Shown: one piece after another, positions 44,153 to 52,904 of the stretch | How positions within the stretch are numbered: position 1 is the first letter of the stretch | Layout of the letters: each line of letters opens with the position of its first letter | NCBI RefSeq assembly: GCF_003574295.1 | Contig: NZ_BHGK01000001.1 | Span: forward strand, 2,232,001 to 2,296,000 | Reading direction: 5' to 3' | Source of the DNA: Mediterraneibacter butyricigenes | Lineage (GTDB): Bacteria; Bacillota; Clostridia; Lachnospirales; Lachnospiraceae | DNA: 64,000 nt | Made by a program: the position numbers and the translations under genes | The notes under the pieces: generated by a model | The model's input: the letters and a program-made list of their open reading frames with translations, nothing else | What the model was told of the DNA's origin: nothing | The model's database searches: none

Positions 44153-45949
44153 ATGAAAAGAAACAAATGGATTATTACAACAATTTTATTGATCATTGTG
44201 ATGCTTACAGCATGTGGAACAAAAAACACAGAAAAACAAGAAAGTGTAAAAACAAAAACACAGGAAGAAACAAAGGAAAATACAGAAGAAAAGAAAACAA
44301 CAGAAGAATATGTTGCAGGAACTTCACAAGACGATGCAACGTTGATACCAGAGGGGAAAAAGATAACTGGAAAATTAAAGAGTTATGAAGAAGGATGGTA
44401 TTCGTTCAAGACAGGTAATGATGCAGGGACTTCTTATAGTATTTCTTTTTTGGTTTCGACAATGCAAGGAAAATTATGGTGCAATTTGTATGATGAATCA
44501 GGAACGAAGATAGAATATAAACCTTCATTTGATGACGGAAAAGCAGAGACTATTACTCTAGATAATTTAGAAAAAAATAAAACATACTGCTTTTCTTTAG
44601 AGTCTGCTACGAATGCTACGATAGGCTATACATTTATCGTAAGAAATTCAAATGAAGATGTTACAGTAGTGAATCAAAATATATCTGAATCAAAAGGAAA
44701 ATTACAAGATGAAGATATTATCCCCGGAAGTAATCAGTACGATGCAACATTGATTCCTTTGGGGACAAAGGTGTATAGGGAGCTGGAGAAAAATAATCAT
44801 AATGCATGGTTTGCTTTTACGACAGGAGATGAAGTGGGAGATATTTACAATATCACGATTATAAACCGATCTAATGATGTGCGCTCGGTTTTTTGTTCAT
44901 TAGTCGATGAATATGGAGAAGTGCTTGATAGCGAGAATAGTTCGGATGATGGAAAAGCATCTACGATTGCAGCAGATCAGTTGGATATAAATACTACATA
45001 TTATGTAGGTGTTACTACAGATGAAGCATCTACAACAGAATATTCTTTATTTGTGAAAGATTCAAATAGGGAAAATACAGCATATCGAACGGTTGGAAAT
45101 GTTCCAGAAGCCCGAGGCGCTTCCAATACGGATGAAATATATGCAGGTTCGAATCAAGATGACCCGGCGTGGATACCTTTTGAAACAGAAGTAACTGGAA
45201 CGATGAAACAAGAAGAGGGAAAGGCTTGGTTTGCATTTACAACAGGTGAAGATGCGGATACAACATATAAGATAAACCTTGAAAATCACACACAAGATAG
45301 CTATGCAGTATATGCGATTTTGAGAGATGAGTTTGGTGAAAGTATAGGTAAAAATATAGTATGTTCGGGTGGAAAAACTGCGACAACGGACTTTACCAAA
45401 TTAAAACCAAATACTCCGTATTTTATTCAATTACTTTCAAAAGAAAATTTTAAAGAAGATGAAAAAGTAGAGTATTCCATTAGCATTGAAACATCGGAAG
45501 ACAAAAGTGCGCTTTCAATGAATGCGAAAAAGACGTTTGAAGTTCCGTTTGAAATCAATGAAACTCAAATTCAGTTTGTTGCGAATGAAGCTACATTTAT
45601 TGATGAAGCAACAGCTAAAGAGGTTTTAAAGCCGGTTGCAGAAGCAATTCTTGCAAATCCGGACAATGCAGTTCTTATTTCAGGAACAACGGCTACATAT
45701 GGAAACCAAGAGTCATGTGTCGAGCTGTCTAATAGACGAGCAGAGGCTGTGAAGAACCTTTTAGTAAATACGTATAAAGTACCAGATTCTCAACTCCAGA
45801 CAGTTGGTCTTGGCTATGAAGCGGACCCGTTCGAAAGAGGTGCTGATGTGAATTCAAATGGTGATTTCGTGGAATCAGAAGGTAAAAAGAATCGAAGAGT
45901 TGTTATTTTAGATGTAGATGATCCAATTGCACAGAAAATATTGCGATAA
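44153..45949 (+). CDS. Lipoprotein with three PPC-like repeats and an OmpA-like domain
   Basis: The 598-residue lipoprotein has a lipobox LTAC (Cys21), a Lys/Glu/Thr-rich linker, then three related beta-domains starting near residues 56, 191 and 331 with the shared pattern G(T/S)(S/N)Q-DA-LIP and (A/S)F-TG. A C-terminal OmpA-like domain (about 470-590) carries LSNRRAEAVKNLL and KNRRVVI, which in OmpA-like proteins bind peptidoglycan. In a Gram-positive cell it could bridge membrane and wall. It has its own ECF-type promoter and an AGGAGG site, and is probably the effector of the sigma factor. Confidence 0.82.
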   Translation: MKRNKWIITTILLIIVMLTACGTKNTEKQESVKTKTQEETKENTEEKKTTEEYVAGTSQDDATLIPEGKKITGKLKSYEEGWYSFKTGNDAGTSYSISFLVSTMQGKLWCNLYDESGTKIEYKPSFDDGKAETITLDNLEKNKTYCFSLESATNATIGYTFIVRNSNEDVTVVNQNISESKGKLQDEDIIPGSNQYDATLIPLGTKVYRELEKNNHNAWFAFTTGDEVGDIYNITIINRSNDVRSVFCSLVDEYGEVLDSENSSDDGKASTIAADQLDINTTYYVGVTTDEASTTEYSLFVKDSNRENTAYRTVGNVPEARGASNTDEIYAGSNQDDPAWIPFETEVTGTMKQEEGKAWFAFTTGEDADTTYKINLENHTQDSYAVYAILRDEFGESIGKNIVCSGGKTATTDFTKLKPNTPYFIQLLSKENFKEDEKVEYSISIETSEDKSALSMNAKKTFEVPFEINETQIQFVANEATFIDEATAKEVLKPVAEAILANPDNAVLISGTTATYGNQESCVELSNRRAEAVKNLLVNTYKVPDSQLQTVGLGYEADPFERGADVNSNGDFVESEGKKNRRVVILDVDDPIAQKILR

Positions 45950-46035
45950 ACAATAATAAAAAACTTGAAAATATGGAAAAGATTTTAAATAGAAAGGACA
46001 GCGGATAAGAAGAATCCTGTTATTGGTGATAGAAT

Positions 46036-46530
46036 ATGGCAATCAATTTTGATTCAATTATTTCAAATACAAAAGGGGCTGCAAATATTGCAAAACTAAA
46101 AGTTACTTTGGGACTTAAAACAAATGAACTAAATAAATTGTATACAGAGTTGGGAAAATTGTTTTATGACTTTACAAAGAGTAATCAAACCGAAGAGGTC
46201 GAATCGGTAAGTGAAGACAACCATTCTTCAGAGAATGAAACTACGAATTCATCAGTTACTGATTATATGGCTGATGAAAATATACGCGTTTGCTTTGAAA
46301 AAATACCTAGTTTGGAACAGGAAATAGCTATATTAGAATCTCAAATTTCTAATGAAAAAGACAATATGAAACCAATGAGCACCCCAACGGAGACGGGATA
46401 TAGCCAGACAAATTATTCACAGGATCCTGTGACGCCAACTGGATCAGGAGCTAAATGTCCGAAATGTGGAAAGGTACAAAGTGAAGATAATGAATTTTGC
46501 GTGAATTGCGGAACGAAAATTAGTAAGTAG
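46036..46530 (+). CDS. Small protein with coiled region and C-terminal zinc ribbon
   Basis: The 164-residue protein has a helical N-terminus (about 1-55), an acidic Ser/Thr/Asn-rich middle, a second short helix (about 90-115) and a C-terminal zinc ribbon, CPKCGKVQ then CVNCGTKI. No enzyme motif is seen. It is 11 bases before another zinc-ribbon gene with an AGGAGG site between them. The shared ribbon type suggests that the proteins of this module interact or share a partner. Confidence 0.65.
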   Translation: MAINFDSIISNTKGAANIAKLKVTLGLKTNELNKLYTELGKLFYDFTKSNQTEEVESVSEDNHSSENETTNSSVTDYMADENIRVCFEKIPSLEQEIAILESQISNEKDNMKPMSTPTETGYSQTNYSQDPVTPTGSGAKCPKCGKVQSEDNEFCVNCGTKISK

Positions 46531-46541
46531 GAGGAGTAATT

Positions 46542-47693
46542 ATGTTTTGTCCAAAATGTGGGAATGAAATTAAAGAAGCAGCAAAGTTTTGTCCCAAATG
46601 TGGGAAAGAACTAGTAAATCAACAAGGAAGTGCTCAACAAAATAGTAATCAAGCTCAAAATTCACAGCAAAATAAAAATGTTAAAAAGCATACAATGAAA
46701 ACCATAAGCAGTAAGAATATGGAACAGACTACAATATCTGACTTTGGAGAAGACCTTGTTTCTGGTAACATCAAAGAAAGACACTTTGCAAAATTTTATA
46801 CACTTGTTAAAAGAGAAAAGAGAATGGGTATGCTCGTATATTTGACCATACTTCTTGCATTTGTTGCCACCTTAGTAATCGGGTCATTTCCGGAAGCTAT
46901 AAGTGAGTACGGTTTTTTTTCGGGAATTTTTCAGGCAATATTTACGGCAATCGTGTTGCCTACTTTTACCTGGTGTTTATTTCAGTTAATCTTAAATGGA
47001 TTTGGACAAGCCTGCATGAGATTGATTGTTGGTGCATCGAAAATCGAACGCCAGGATATGATAGAATCAATTACAATACCTGTGGAAGCGATTATCGCAG
47101 AAGCACGCCGGAACGGACTGACTCTTCCAAATGATATCAAAGTTTATCAGATGAAGACCGATGAAGCGGTGGTTTACGCATTTGGAATGAATTCTATTGG
47201 AGTATCCTACGCGATGACAGAACTCCCAGAAGAGGTATTTAAAGCAAAGGTGCTTGCAGAACTTTATCGTATTCATGTAATGGATCCCGATTATCTGCTT
47301 TTCATGCTTGGTAGTAATCTGATTAGTATAATACTGGGACTGTTTGCTATAGTGGTTGGCTGGTTTTATATGACATTTGGTGATAGACGTAAAGGTCTTT
47401 TAACGGAGAGTGATTCAATGATGGGCGCACTTCTTTTTGCCTCATCCATTGTATGCTTATCAGCGTGGATGGGAGTTTGTTTCTTATTCATTCGTGGTGG
47501 TGTTAGAGCAAATCAGTTTGAAGCGGATAGGTATGTTGCACAATGTGGATATGGAGAGGCATTATGCCTGTATCTTGATAATTGCATGCCTAGAGAATTC
47601 AAATTCGGATTAAAGCTACTAGAGATGGGTCATCCTTCTCGCAACCATAGAATTGCGGCTTTGCAGAAATTGGGAGTAGCTTATAAAGCATAG
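46542..47693 (+). CDS. Zinc-ribbon membrane protein resembling an inactive M48 peptidase
   Basis: The 383-residue protein begins with a zinc ribbon (CPKCGNEI and CPKCGKEL), then a Gln/Asn-rich linker and four or more membrane segments (about 97-117, 125-155, 255-280, 293-318). Between and after these it follows M48 peptidases: DIKVYQMKTDEAVVYAFGMN, then an AELYRIH stretch where HExxH should be, FEADRYVAQ in place of the third-ligand helix, and HPSRNHRIAAL near the end. The zinc-binding histidines are lost, so it is probably a pseudoprotease or sensor. It forms an operon with the preceding gene. Confidence 0.68.
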   Translation: MFCPKCGNEIKEAAKFCPKCGKELVNQQGSAQQNSNQAQNSQQNKNVKKHTMKTISSKNMEQTTISDFGEDLVSGNIKERHFAKFYTLVKREKRMGMLVYLTILLAFVATLVIGSFPEAISEYGFFSGIFQAIFTAIVLPTFTWCLFQLILNGFGQACMRLIVGASKIERQDMIESITIPVEAIIAEARRNGLTLPNDIKVYQMKTDEAVVYAFGMNSIGVSYAMTELPEEVFKAKVLAELYRIHVMDPDYLLFMLGSNLISIILGLFAIVVGWFYMTFGDRRKGLLTESDSMMGALLFASSIVCLSAWMGVCFLFIRGGVRANQFEADRYVAQCGYGEALCLYLDNCMPREFKFGLKLLEMGHPSRNHRIAALQKLGVAYKA

Positions 47694-47834
47694 TAATAGT
47701 TGGTGGGAGTAATTGTGTTTAAAGCCAAAGGAAAATGATGAACTAAACTTGTAAACAAGATACTTTTACAGAAAGGAGACAGCAATTTCCACCCTTAGAA
47801 TTAAAAATACGAGGGTCTATCGCTTAAATTATCA

Positions 47835-49112
47835 ATGGCAAACAAGAATGTAAAAAGAATTTCAATGATTTTAGCTGCGCTCATGGTTGCCGGAACGGCA
47901 ACAGGCTGCGGGGCAAAGGATGACACTAAAGTGGAAAGTACGAATAAAGTGGCAACGAATTTGACTAAACTTGATGAGGATGCAATCAAAGATACATATA
48001 CCGGTATCGAGGATATGTATGTATTAGAAGGGTCCAAGGACGTTGATTACCTTGACGGGGTATTATACGACAGTTCTATCGTAAAAGGTATTGAGGTAGA
48101 CAGTTCTAAGGTCGATACCTCAAAAACAGGAGAGTACAAGATTACTTTCAGTATTACAGCTGATCGCATAGCTTATGAAACATTCAGAGATGCTTTCATT
48201 AAGTCCGAAACTGTGAAAGATAAGACATCTGCTGATAAAACTAAGACAGATAAAGGATCTGCTGAAAAAGCTAAAACCGAAACTGTTAAAGTTAAAAAAG
48301 ATACAGTCGTTGTAAACAAGGATGAAGCGCAAAAGCTTGCTGATCAGAATAAACTAGTCCGTACAGATAATGGAGAAACTGTTAAAAAGTCTGATGGAAC
48401 CGAAGTTAAAACAGAACAGAAAGCTCCCGCTTCTACAGCTGTAACTGGTGGGAATGTAGTTGATGCTTCTGCCAAGACAGAAGTAAAACCTGAAACTACA
48501 GCTACACCAACAATGGATCCAGAAGAAGAAGCTAAGAAAGACGAAGCTAAGAAAGAAGAAGTGAAAAAGGATGATAAGAAGGAAGAAACTAAAAAGCCTT
48601 CTACATCTGGCAGTAAAGACAATTCCGGTAGCACAAACAAACCAAGTTCTGGTTCAAATAACGGAGGAAGCTCTAGCAAACCAAATTCTGGTTCAAACAA
48701 TTCAAATGGTGGGAACAGTTCAAATACAGAAAAGCCAGCGCACAAACACAACTGGGTTAACGTGACAAAAACGGTAAATCATCCAGCAGAAACTCATCAG
48801 GAAGATGTTTACGAAGATAGACAGGTCAAAGTAAAGGATGCTTGGGATGAGCAAGTGAAGACTGGAACAGCCCAGGAATGTCGTCAATGCGGATTTCGTA
48901 CTACAGATGGGGATGCGATGACTGAACATATGTTAGAAAATGGCCATTCATGTCATACAGTATACACATATGAAACGGTCCATCACGATGCCGTATACGA
49001 AACTCAGAGAGTAAAAGTTGGTACGAAAACAGTTGTCGATAAAGCGGCCTGGACAGAAACAGTAGTTACCGGTCAGAAATGCTCTTTTTGTGGAGAAACC
49101 AAAACAAATTAA
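47835..49112 (+). CDS. Surface lipoprotein with charged linker and CxxCG-ended repeats
   Basis: The 425-residue protein has a signal peptide with lipobox ATGC, a small N-terminal domain (about 30-110), a long Lys/Glu/Thr/Ser-rich linker with low-complexity SGSNNGG runs, and two C-terminal repeats of about 50 residues. Each repeat contains a VYE-x-(D/Q)R-VKV-like strand, an AW-(D/T)E tryptophan and ends in CxxCG. Between them lies a C-x2-C then H-x3-H-like pattern. The cysteines could hold metal outside the membrane or form disulfides. No clear ribosome binding site precedes the ATG. The function is unknown. Confidence 0.7.
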   Translation: MANKNVKRISMILAALMVAGTATGCGAKDDTKVESTNKVATNLTKLDEDAIKDTYTGIEDMYVLEGSKDVDYLDGVLYDSSIVKGIEVDSSKVDTSKTGEYKITFSITADRIAYETFRDAFIKSETVKDKTSADKTKTDKGSAEKAKTETVKVKKDTVVVNKDEAQKLADQNKLVRTDNGETVKKSDGTEVKTEQKAPASTAVTGGNVVDASAKTEVKPETTATPTMDPEEEAKKDEAKKEEVKKDDKKEETKKPSTSGSKDNSGSTNKPSSGSNNGGSSSKPNSGSNNSNGGNSSNTEKPAHKHNWVNVTKTVNHPAETHQEDVYEDRQVKVKDAWDEQVKTGTAQECRQCGFRTTDGDAMTEHMLENGHSCHTVYTYETVHHDAVYETQRVKVGTKTVVDKAAWTETVVTGQKCSFCGETKTN

Positions 49113-49141
49113 CATTATCCTACTTTAAATAAGGAACAAAT

Positions 49142-49177
49142 ATAGACTTAAACTTAATGTTTGGGTCTATTTTTTTG
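49142..49177 (+). terminator. Terminator after the CxxCG lipoprotein gene
   Basis: ATAGAC (49142-49147) pairs with GTCTAT (49165-49170), with AAAC/GTTT inside, followed by a seven-T run. Confidence 0.75.
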
Positions 49178-49247
49178 TGCATTTTCCAATTGCAAAAGAA
49201 AATTTAAAAAAGTCTCCGATTTTTAGTGCAATCGAACGAGATTAAAA

Positions 49248-49397
49248 ATGTTTTTCTTAGTGCTTCTTTACCTTGCATTTCAGTCATCGAAACTTTTCTT
49301 GTTTTTGAATGGACTTGGAGAACGAATAGGGTGTGGGATTATAGGTGCTTTTTTAATATTAGCTGGTGTTATGAATTTATTCCATAGAAAAAAATAA
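49248..49397 (+). CDS. Possible 49-residue membrane peptide or gene fragment
   Basis: An open frame from ATG at 49248 encodes two hydrophobic stretches around a LNGLGERIG turn and ends HRKK. It could be the remnant of a larger membrane protein. The ribosome binding site is poor and no family is recognised, so it may be chance. Confidence 0.25.
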   Translation: MFFLVLLYLAFQSSKLFLFLNGLGERIGCGIIGAFLILAGVMNLFHRKK

Positions 49398-50011
49398 GCC
49401 GATAAAATACAGTTTGTAGGGGAATTGAAGTGCTGTATCAATATTATAATATTTAAGACTGTCAGTTGATTTTGATATATAGTATAGTGCTGACAATAAA
49501 ATGACAATACAATCGGATAAAAACATAGCGAATACATACAAAACAGTTCGAAAATGAACTGCTCAAAAACTAAAACAACGAGAAAGCACTACAAAGCGAA
49601 TAGAACTTTGCGAGTTTGAGTAGCGGACTAAATTGCGAAAAAGCCCATAAATAAAGGTTTTGCGGGCTGTCTGGATGTTCCGGTGGAGTGCAAATGGAGT
49701 TAAAAAATCTTTTTTTTCTTTGTTTTCTTTCCGGAGTTATCTGAGATTTTCGCAAAAGTAACTATGCTCAGAAAATATAATTAGTGTGAATATGAAGAAC
49801 AGTTTGTTTTGATGGAAATATTTTCCGTCAGGGCAGACTGTTTTTTTATACCCTTTTTCAACGATATTAACTCCATGGTTCAGCGACAACACATATGGAA
49901 ACTGTAAAATTAAAATAATTTGCTAAATTTCGGAAAATGATGTCCGATTTTACATCTGCCAGTACAGAGTATATGAAGAGATAAATATTCAAAATACAGG
50001 AGGTACTGATT
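49398..50011. other. A+T-rich gap with no supported gene
   Basis: About 600 bases between the cargo genes and the excisionase-like gene. I see short inverted repeats (for example AGCCC and GGGCT near 49645-49675) but no convincing open frame or promoter. The junction between the Tn7-associated region and the next mobile segment probably lies here. Confidence 0.5.
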
Positions 50012-50176
50012 ATGCAGAACAAATTATTTTTAAAGGCAGCCGATATATGTGAACTTCTGGAGGTAAAACAGACATCGGCTTATGAGATCATTGGCAATCT
50101 GAATAAGGAGCTGGAAGAACAGGGATATTTGACGCTTAGAGGAAAAGTTCCGACAAAGTATTTTGTGAAGCGGTAG
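50012..50176 (+). CDS. Excisionase-like small helix-turn-helix protein
   Basis: The 54-residue protein (LKAADICELLEVKQTSAYEI, then LEEQGYLTLRGKVPTKYF) has the MerR/excisionase-type winged-helix pattern of small proteins carried by integrative elements. The ATG at 50012 follows AGGAGG at 49998-50003. No integrase gene is next to it, so it is probably left over from an element. Confidence 0.7.
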   Translation: MQNKLFLKAADICELLEVKQTSAYEIIGNLNKELEEQGYLTLRGKVPTKYFVKR

Positions 50177-50207
50177 AAGTGGATTAGATTATAATGATAG
50201 TAAAACA

Positions 50208-50239
50208 GCATGGCGGCGTCCTCCCGTGGGCCGCCATGC
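50208..50239. terminator. GC-rich palindrome after the excisionase-like gene
   Basis: GCATGGCGGC (50208-50217) pairs perfectly with GCCGCCATGC (50230-50239). It may end the small gene, though the T-run is weak. Confidence 0.5.
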
Positions 50240-50329
50240 CTTTAACTGCTGGGAATGACAGAAAGAAAGCAGCGGCCTTGATTTCTCAAAACCGCCACCA
50301 GTGAATATAAATTAAGCGTGAAAATGGGC

Positions 50330-50376
50330 CTGCCCAGCAGCAGTTTTTTTCTTTTTTGCCGCTGGGCAGATGTTTT
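50330..50376 (+). terminator. Hairpin followed by T-run
   Basis: CTGCCCAGC (50330-50338) pairs with GCTGGGCAG (50361-50369), followed by TTTTTT. The loop is T-rich. The space from here to 50470 shows no gene. Confidence 0.55.
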
Positions 50377-50470
50377 TTCTTTAGATACATGATAAGAGGA
50401 ATTTTTGAAGATTCCATAAAGATTTGAAAAATGGACGGACATAAAAGACGTCCATTACACTATCGGAAAA

Positions 50471-51835
50471 TCAGCAAGGAAGTTTCATAGTAACCTTTGC
50501 GCCGCCGGTTTCTTTTGAATTTTCTAAAATAAGCTGACCATTATGTTGTTCCATAATCGAATTTGTAATATATAGACCCATACCAAAGTGTAACTTTGAA
50601 TTGCGGCTTTGATCGCCCATATAGAACCGTTCCTGTGCGTGGCATAATGCCTCTTTAGAAAACCCCGTTCCCTCGTCTGTGACTGAAATTTCCACGAAAC
50701 CGTTGTTACTCTGAACATCCACATAAAGCGTTCCGCCTTGCGGGGAGTAGTCCAGCCCATTACTGATAACATTCATAATAGCACGTTCTATCAGCACCCT
50801 ATCAAATTTCAGCATTTGAGGGAGTGAAACAGTATTCATTTGCAGCCGGATTTCTTTTGTCTGGCATAGTGATTCCATATAACCGAACAAGTGCTGCATG
50901 AACGCTGGCAAGTCTATACTTTCAATATGGAGCTGATAACCAACCGCCGCCCGTGATATATCAATCAGGGTTTGAATATATGACTGCATCTGGCCGGAGC
51001 TTTCCACGACGTAACCAGCGTATAATCGTTGCTCATCATCAAGATTTGTTTCTGTGAGTAAATCAGCATTTCCTTGAATAACCGTCAGAGGCGTTTTCAA
51101 ATCATGGGCAAGCGCGGCGATTTGCTCTTTCTGTGTCTGTTCGGTTTTCCATTGCCGTTCTAACGAAATTTTCAGATTATCTTTCATATCTGAAAAAGAT
51201 GCAAGGACATCTTCAAACTCTTTGATTTTGGCGTGTCCTACTTCAAAATCAAGGTTTTGCTTTGAAACCTCCGCAGTTGCTTCAAAAAGCGGGGTCAGTT
51301 GTGTACGCAGGTTCTTAGCAAATCTGGCGGTCAGTATGATAATGACCAGCAGCGAATTTACAGCCATCAGGATAAACGCAAGCGTGTCAGGAGATGGAAA
51401 ATATTCCGGTAGCCATGACACTGTAAATTGAGAACCAATATAATACCTTAAAACGCAAAATTCGTTTTCCCGGACAACAAGTGCAAACTGCCTCCCCGTA
51501 GCATATTCAATATATTCTCCCTTTGCGTACAGCAGGGCAATTTCTTTTTCATCATCGTCCATATTGCTGTAAAGCTCATTAAAGTTCTTGTCCAGAATTA
51601 AGTAGCCGCATCCCTGTGGAATCACAACCTTTGTAATATCCGGGGCAATCGTCAGCGTTGGAATGATCTCTTTTACCTGCAATTCACTTAGATTTGCTCT
51701 TGTAGCTAATCCAGCATTTATAGCAAGTCCCTCCAAACCAAAAGGGACAATAATTGCCGCTACCAGCATAACAATGAGGGAGATAACAAACTGGCGAAAT
51801 AATATTTTCAATGTAGGTTTCTTTTTCACTCCCAT
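50471..51835 (-). CDS. Sensor histidine kinase of the lantibiotic-immunity cassette
   Basis: The 454-residue kinase has an N-terminal membrane helix, an external sensor loop (about 40-155), a second helix, a HAMP-like linker, the phospho-accepting His in ALAHDLKTPLTV, the N-box NVISNGLDYSPQGG, and ATP-binding DEGTGFSKEAL and FGMGLYI. It starts overlapping the response-regulator gene by 10 bases. The arrangement with LanFEG resembles NisRK/SpaRK or C. difficile CprRK systems, in which the kinase senses a lantibiotic or cationic peptide. Confidence 0.9.
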   Translation of the reverse strand: MGVKKKPTLKILFRQFVISLIVMLVAAIIVPFGLEGLAINAGLATRANLSELQVKEIIPTLTIAPDITKVVIPQGCGYLILDKNFNELYSNMDDDEKEIALLYAKGEYIEYATGRQFALVVRENEFCVLRYYIGSQFTVSWLPEYFPSPDTLAFILMAVNSLLVIIILTARFAKNLRTQLTPLFEATAEVSKQNLDFEVGHAKIKEFEDVLASFSDMKDNLKISLERQWKTEQTQKEQIAALAHDLKTPLTVIQGNADLLTETNLDDEQRLYAGYVVESSGQMQSYIQTLIDISRAAVGYQLHIESIDLPAFMQHLFGYMESLCQTKEIRLQMNTVSLPQMLKFDRVLIERAIMNVISNGLDYSPQGGTLYVDVQSNNGFVEISVTDEGTGFSKEALCHAQERFYMGDQSRNSKLHFGMGLYITNSIMEQHNGQLILENSKETGGAKVTMKLPC

Positions 51836-52488
51836 TTATATCCTATCCCCCATACGGTGCTGATCGGACTTATTTTGAAATGCTCCAATTTCGCACGAAT
51901 ATTTTTTATATGCGTTGAGATCGTAGAGTTATCGCCTATTCCATCAAACCCGAAAACGGCTTCATAGATTTGTTCTTTTGTAAAAACCTGTCCCCGGTTT
52001 TTCGCAAGGTATTCACAGATTGAATACTCGCTTTTGGTAAGGGGAACCGGCTGTTCTGAAACATACAGTACCTTTGCGGAAAGGTCAAATCTTATATCAG
52101 GCTCAAATGAAAGTGTGCTGTGATGCTCCCTTTTTTCTCTGCGTAAATGTGCCGCGACACGGGCGCGAAGCTCCTGAATACGAAAAGGTTTCGTAATATA
52201 ATCATCCGCACCGATGCCCAATCCAAACAATATATCTTCCTCTAATGTCTTTGCGGTCAGAAAGAGAATCGGGCAGTCTACCATATTCCTGATCTGTTTG
52301 CAAAACTCAAACCCGTCTGTGCCAGGCATCATCACATCCAAAAGAATGAGGTCATAGAAATGCAGCTTTTTGATGTCTACATCATCCGCATTTTGACAGA
52401 CTGTTATCAAATATCCATCTTTCCCCAAACTGTTCTTAATCAATTCCAAGATAGAAACTTCATCGTCAACTACAAGTAAGTGGGTCAA
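51826..52488 (-). CDS. OmpR-family response regulator of the lantibiotic-immunity cassette
   Basis: The 220-residue regulator has a receiver domain (LLVVDDE, phospho-acceptor in LILLDVMMPG, switch Lys in YITKPF) and a winged-helix DNA-binding domain ending in STVWGIGYKWE. The start is the TTG at 52488, preceded by GGAGGTG. It probably activates the upstream immunity genes, which run on the same strand. Confidence 0.92.
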   Translation of the reverse strand: MTHLLVVDDEVSILELIKNSLGKDGYLITVCQNADDVDIKKLHFYDLILLDVMMPGTDGFEFCKQIRNMVDCPILFLTAKTLEEDILFGLGIGADDYITKPFRIQELRARVAAHLRREKREHHSTLSFEPDIRFDLSAKVLYVSEQPVPLTKSEYSICEYLAKNRGQVFTKEQIYEAVFGFDGIGDNSTISTHIKNIRAKLEHFKISPISTVWGIGYKWE

Positions 52489-52526
52489 AAAATCACCTCC
52501 CGCCCCATTGTACCACATTGTCGAGG

Positions 52527-52904
52527 TTACTCATCATTATTTTTAATGTCAGCTTTCCGATATTCATTGTTGATATTTACAGCTACGGCATTGCTTATAT
52601 CCACATCCACAATACTGTAAACGTAGCCGAAACTGAAATCTTCCCCCGCCACATTTTTGAAGCGTTTCGATACCTGCCCGATTTCTTCTTGCAGTTCTGA
52701 CATTTCAAGACATTCATCCGTTATGGTATATGTCAGGCCGTTATATGAAATTTCATCATAGTTTGCGGCGTTCAGCTCATAATACGGCAGAGATTCATTT
52801 AACGCCTTATTTTTATCGGCGGTATCGCGGAGCGCACCGCAGGCCGATAAGCATATAAGACTTACAAGCACAATTACCACGGCAAACAGGCACTTTTTAT
52901 TCAC
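52527..52904 (-). CDS. NisI/SpaI-like lantibiotic immunity lipoprotein
   Basis: The 125-residue lipoprotein (GTG start at 52904 after GGGAGGT) has a signal peptide and lipobox LSAC (Cys22), then a small domain with ISYNGLTYTITDE, LQEEIGQVSKRF and VAVNINNEYRKA, matching the NisI/SpaI family. Such proteins bind the lantibiotic at the membrane surface. It overlaps the LanG-like gene by eight bases. Assignment rests on remembered family motifs and context. Confidence 0.75.
   Translation of the reverse strand: MNKKCLFAVVIVLVSLICLSACGALRDTADKNKALNESLPYYELNAANYDEISYNGLTYTITDECLEMSELQEEIGQVSKRFKNVAGEDFSFGYVYSIVDVDISNAVAVNINNEYRKADIKNNDE

Noticed and set aside
49331-49345. Distal end of the Tn7-like element (GTGTGGGATTATA resembles the inverse of TGTAGAATCCCACA at 36243)
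   Set aside because: The match is short, the terminal bases are not ACA, no target duplication was found, and it lies inside a possible small frame.
49280-49537. Minus-strand frame in the gap after the cargo genes
   Set aside because: Low-complexity composition, no ribosome binding site and no recognisable motif.
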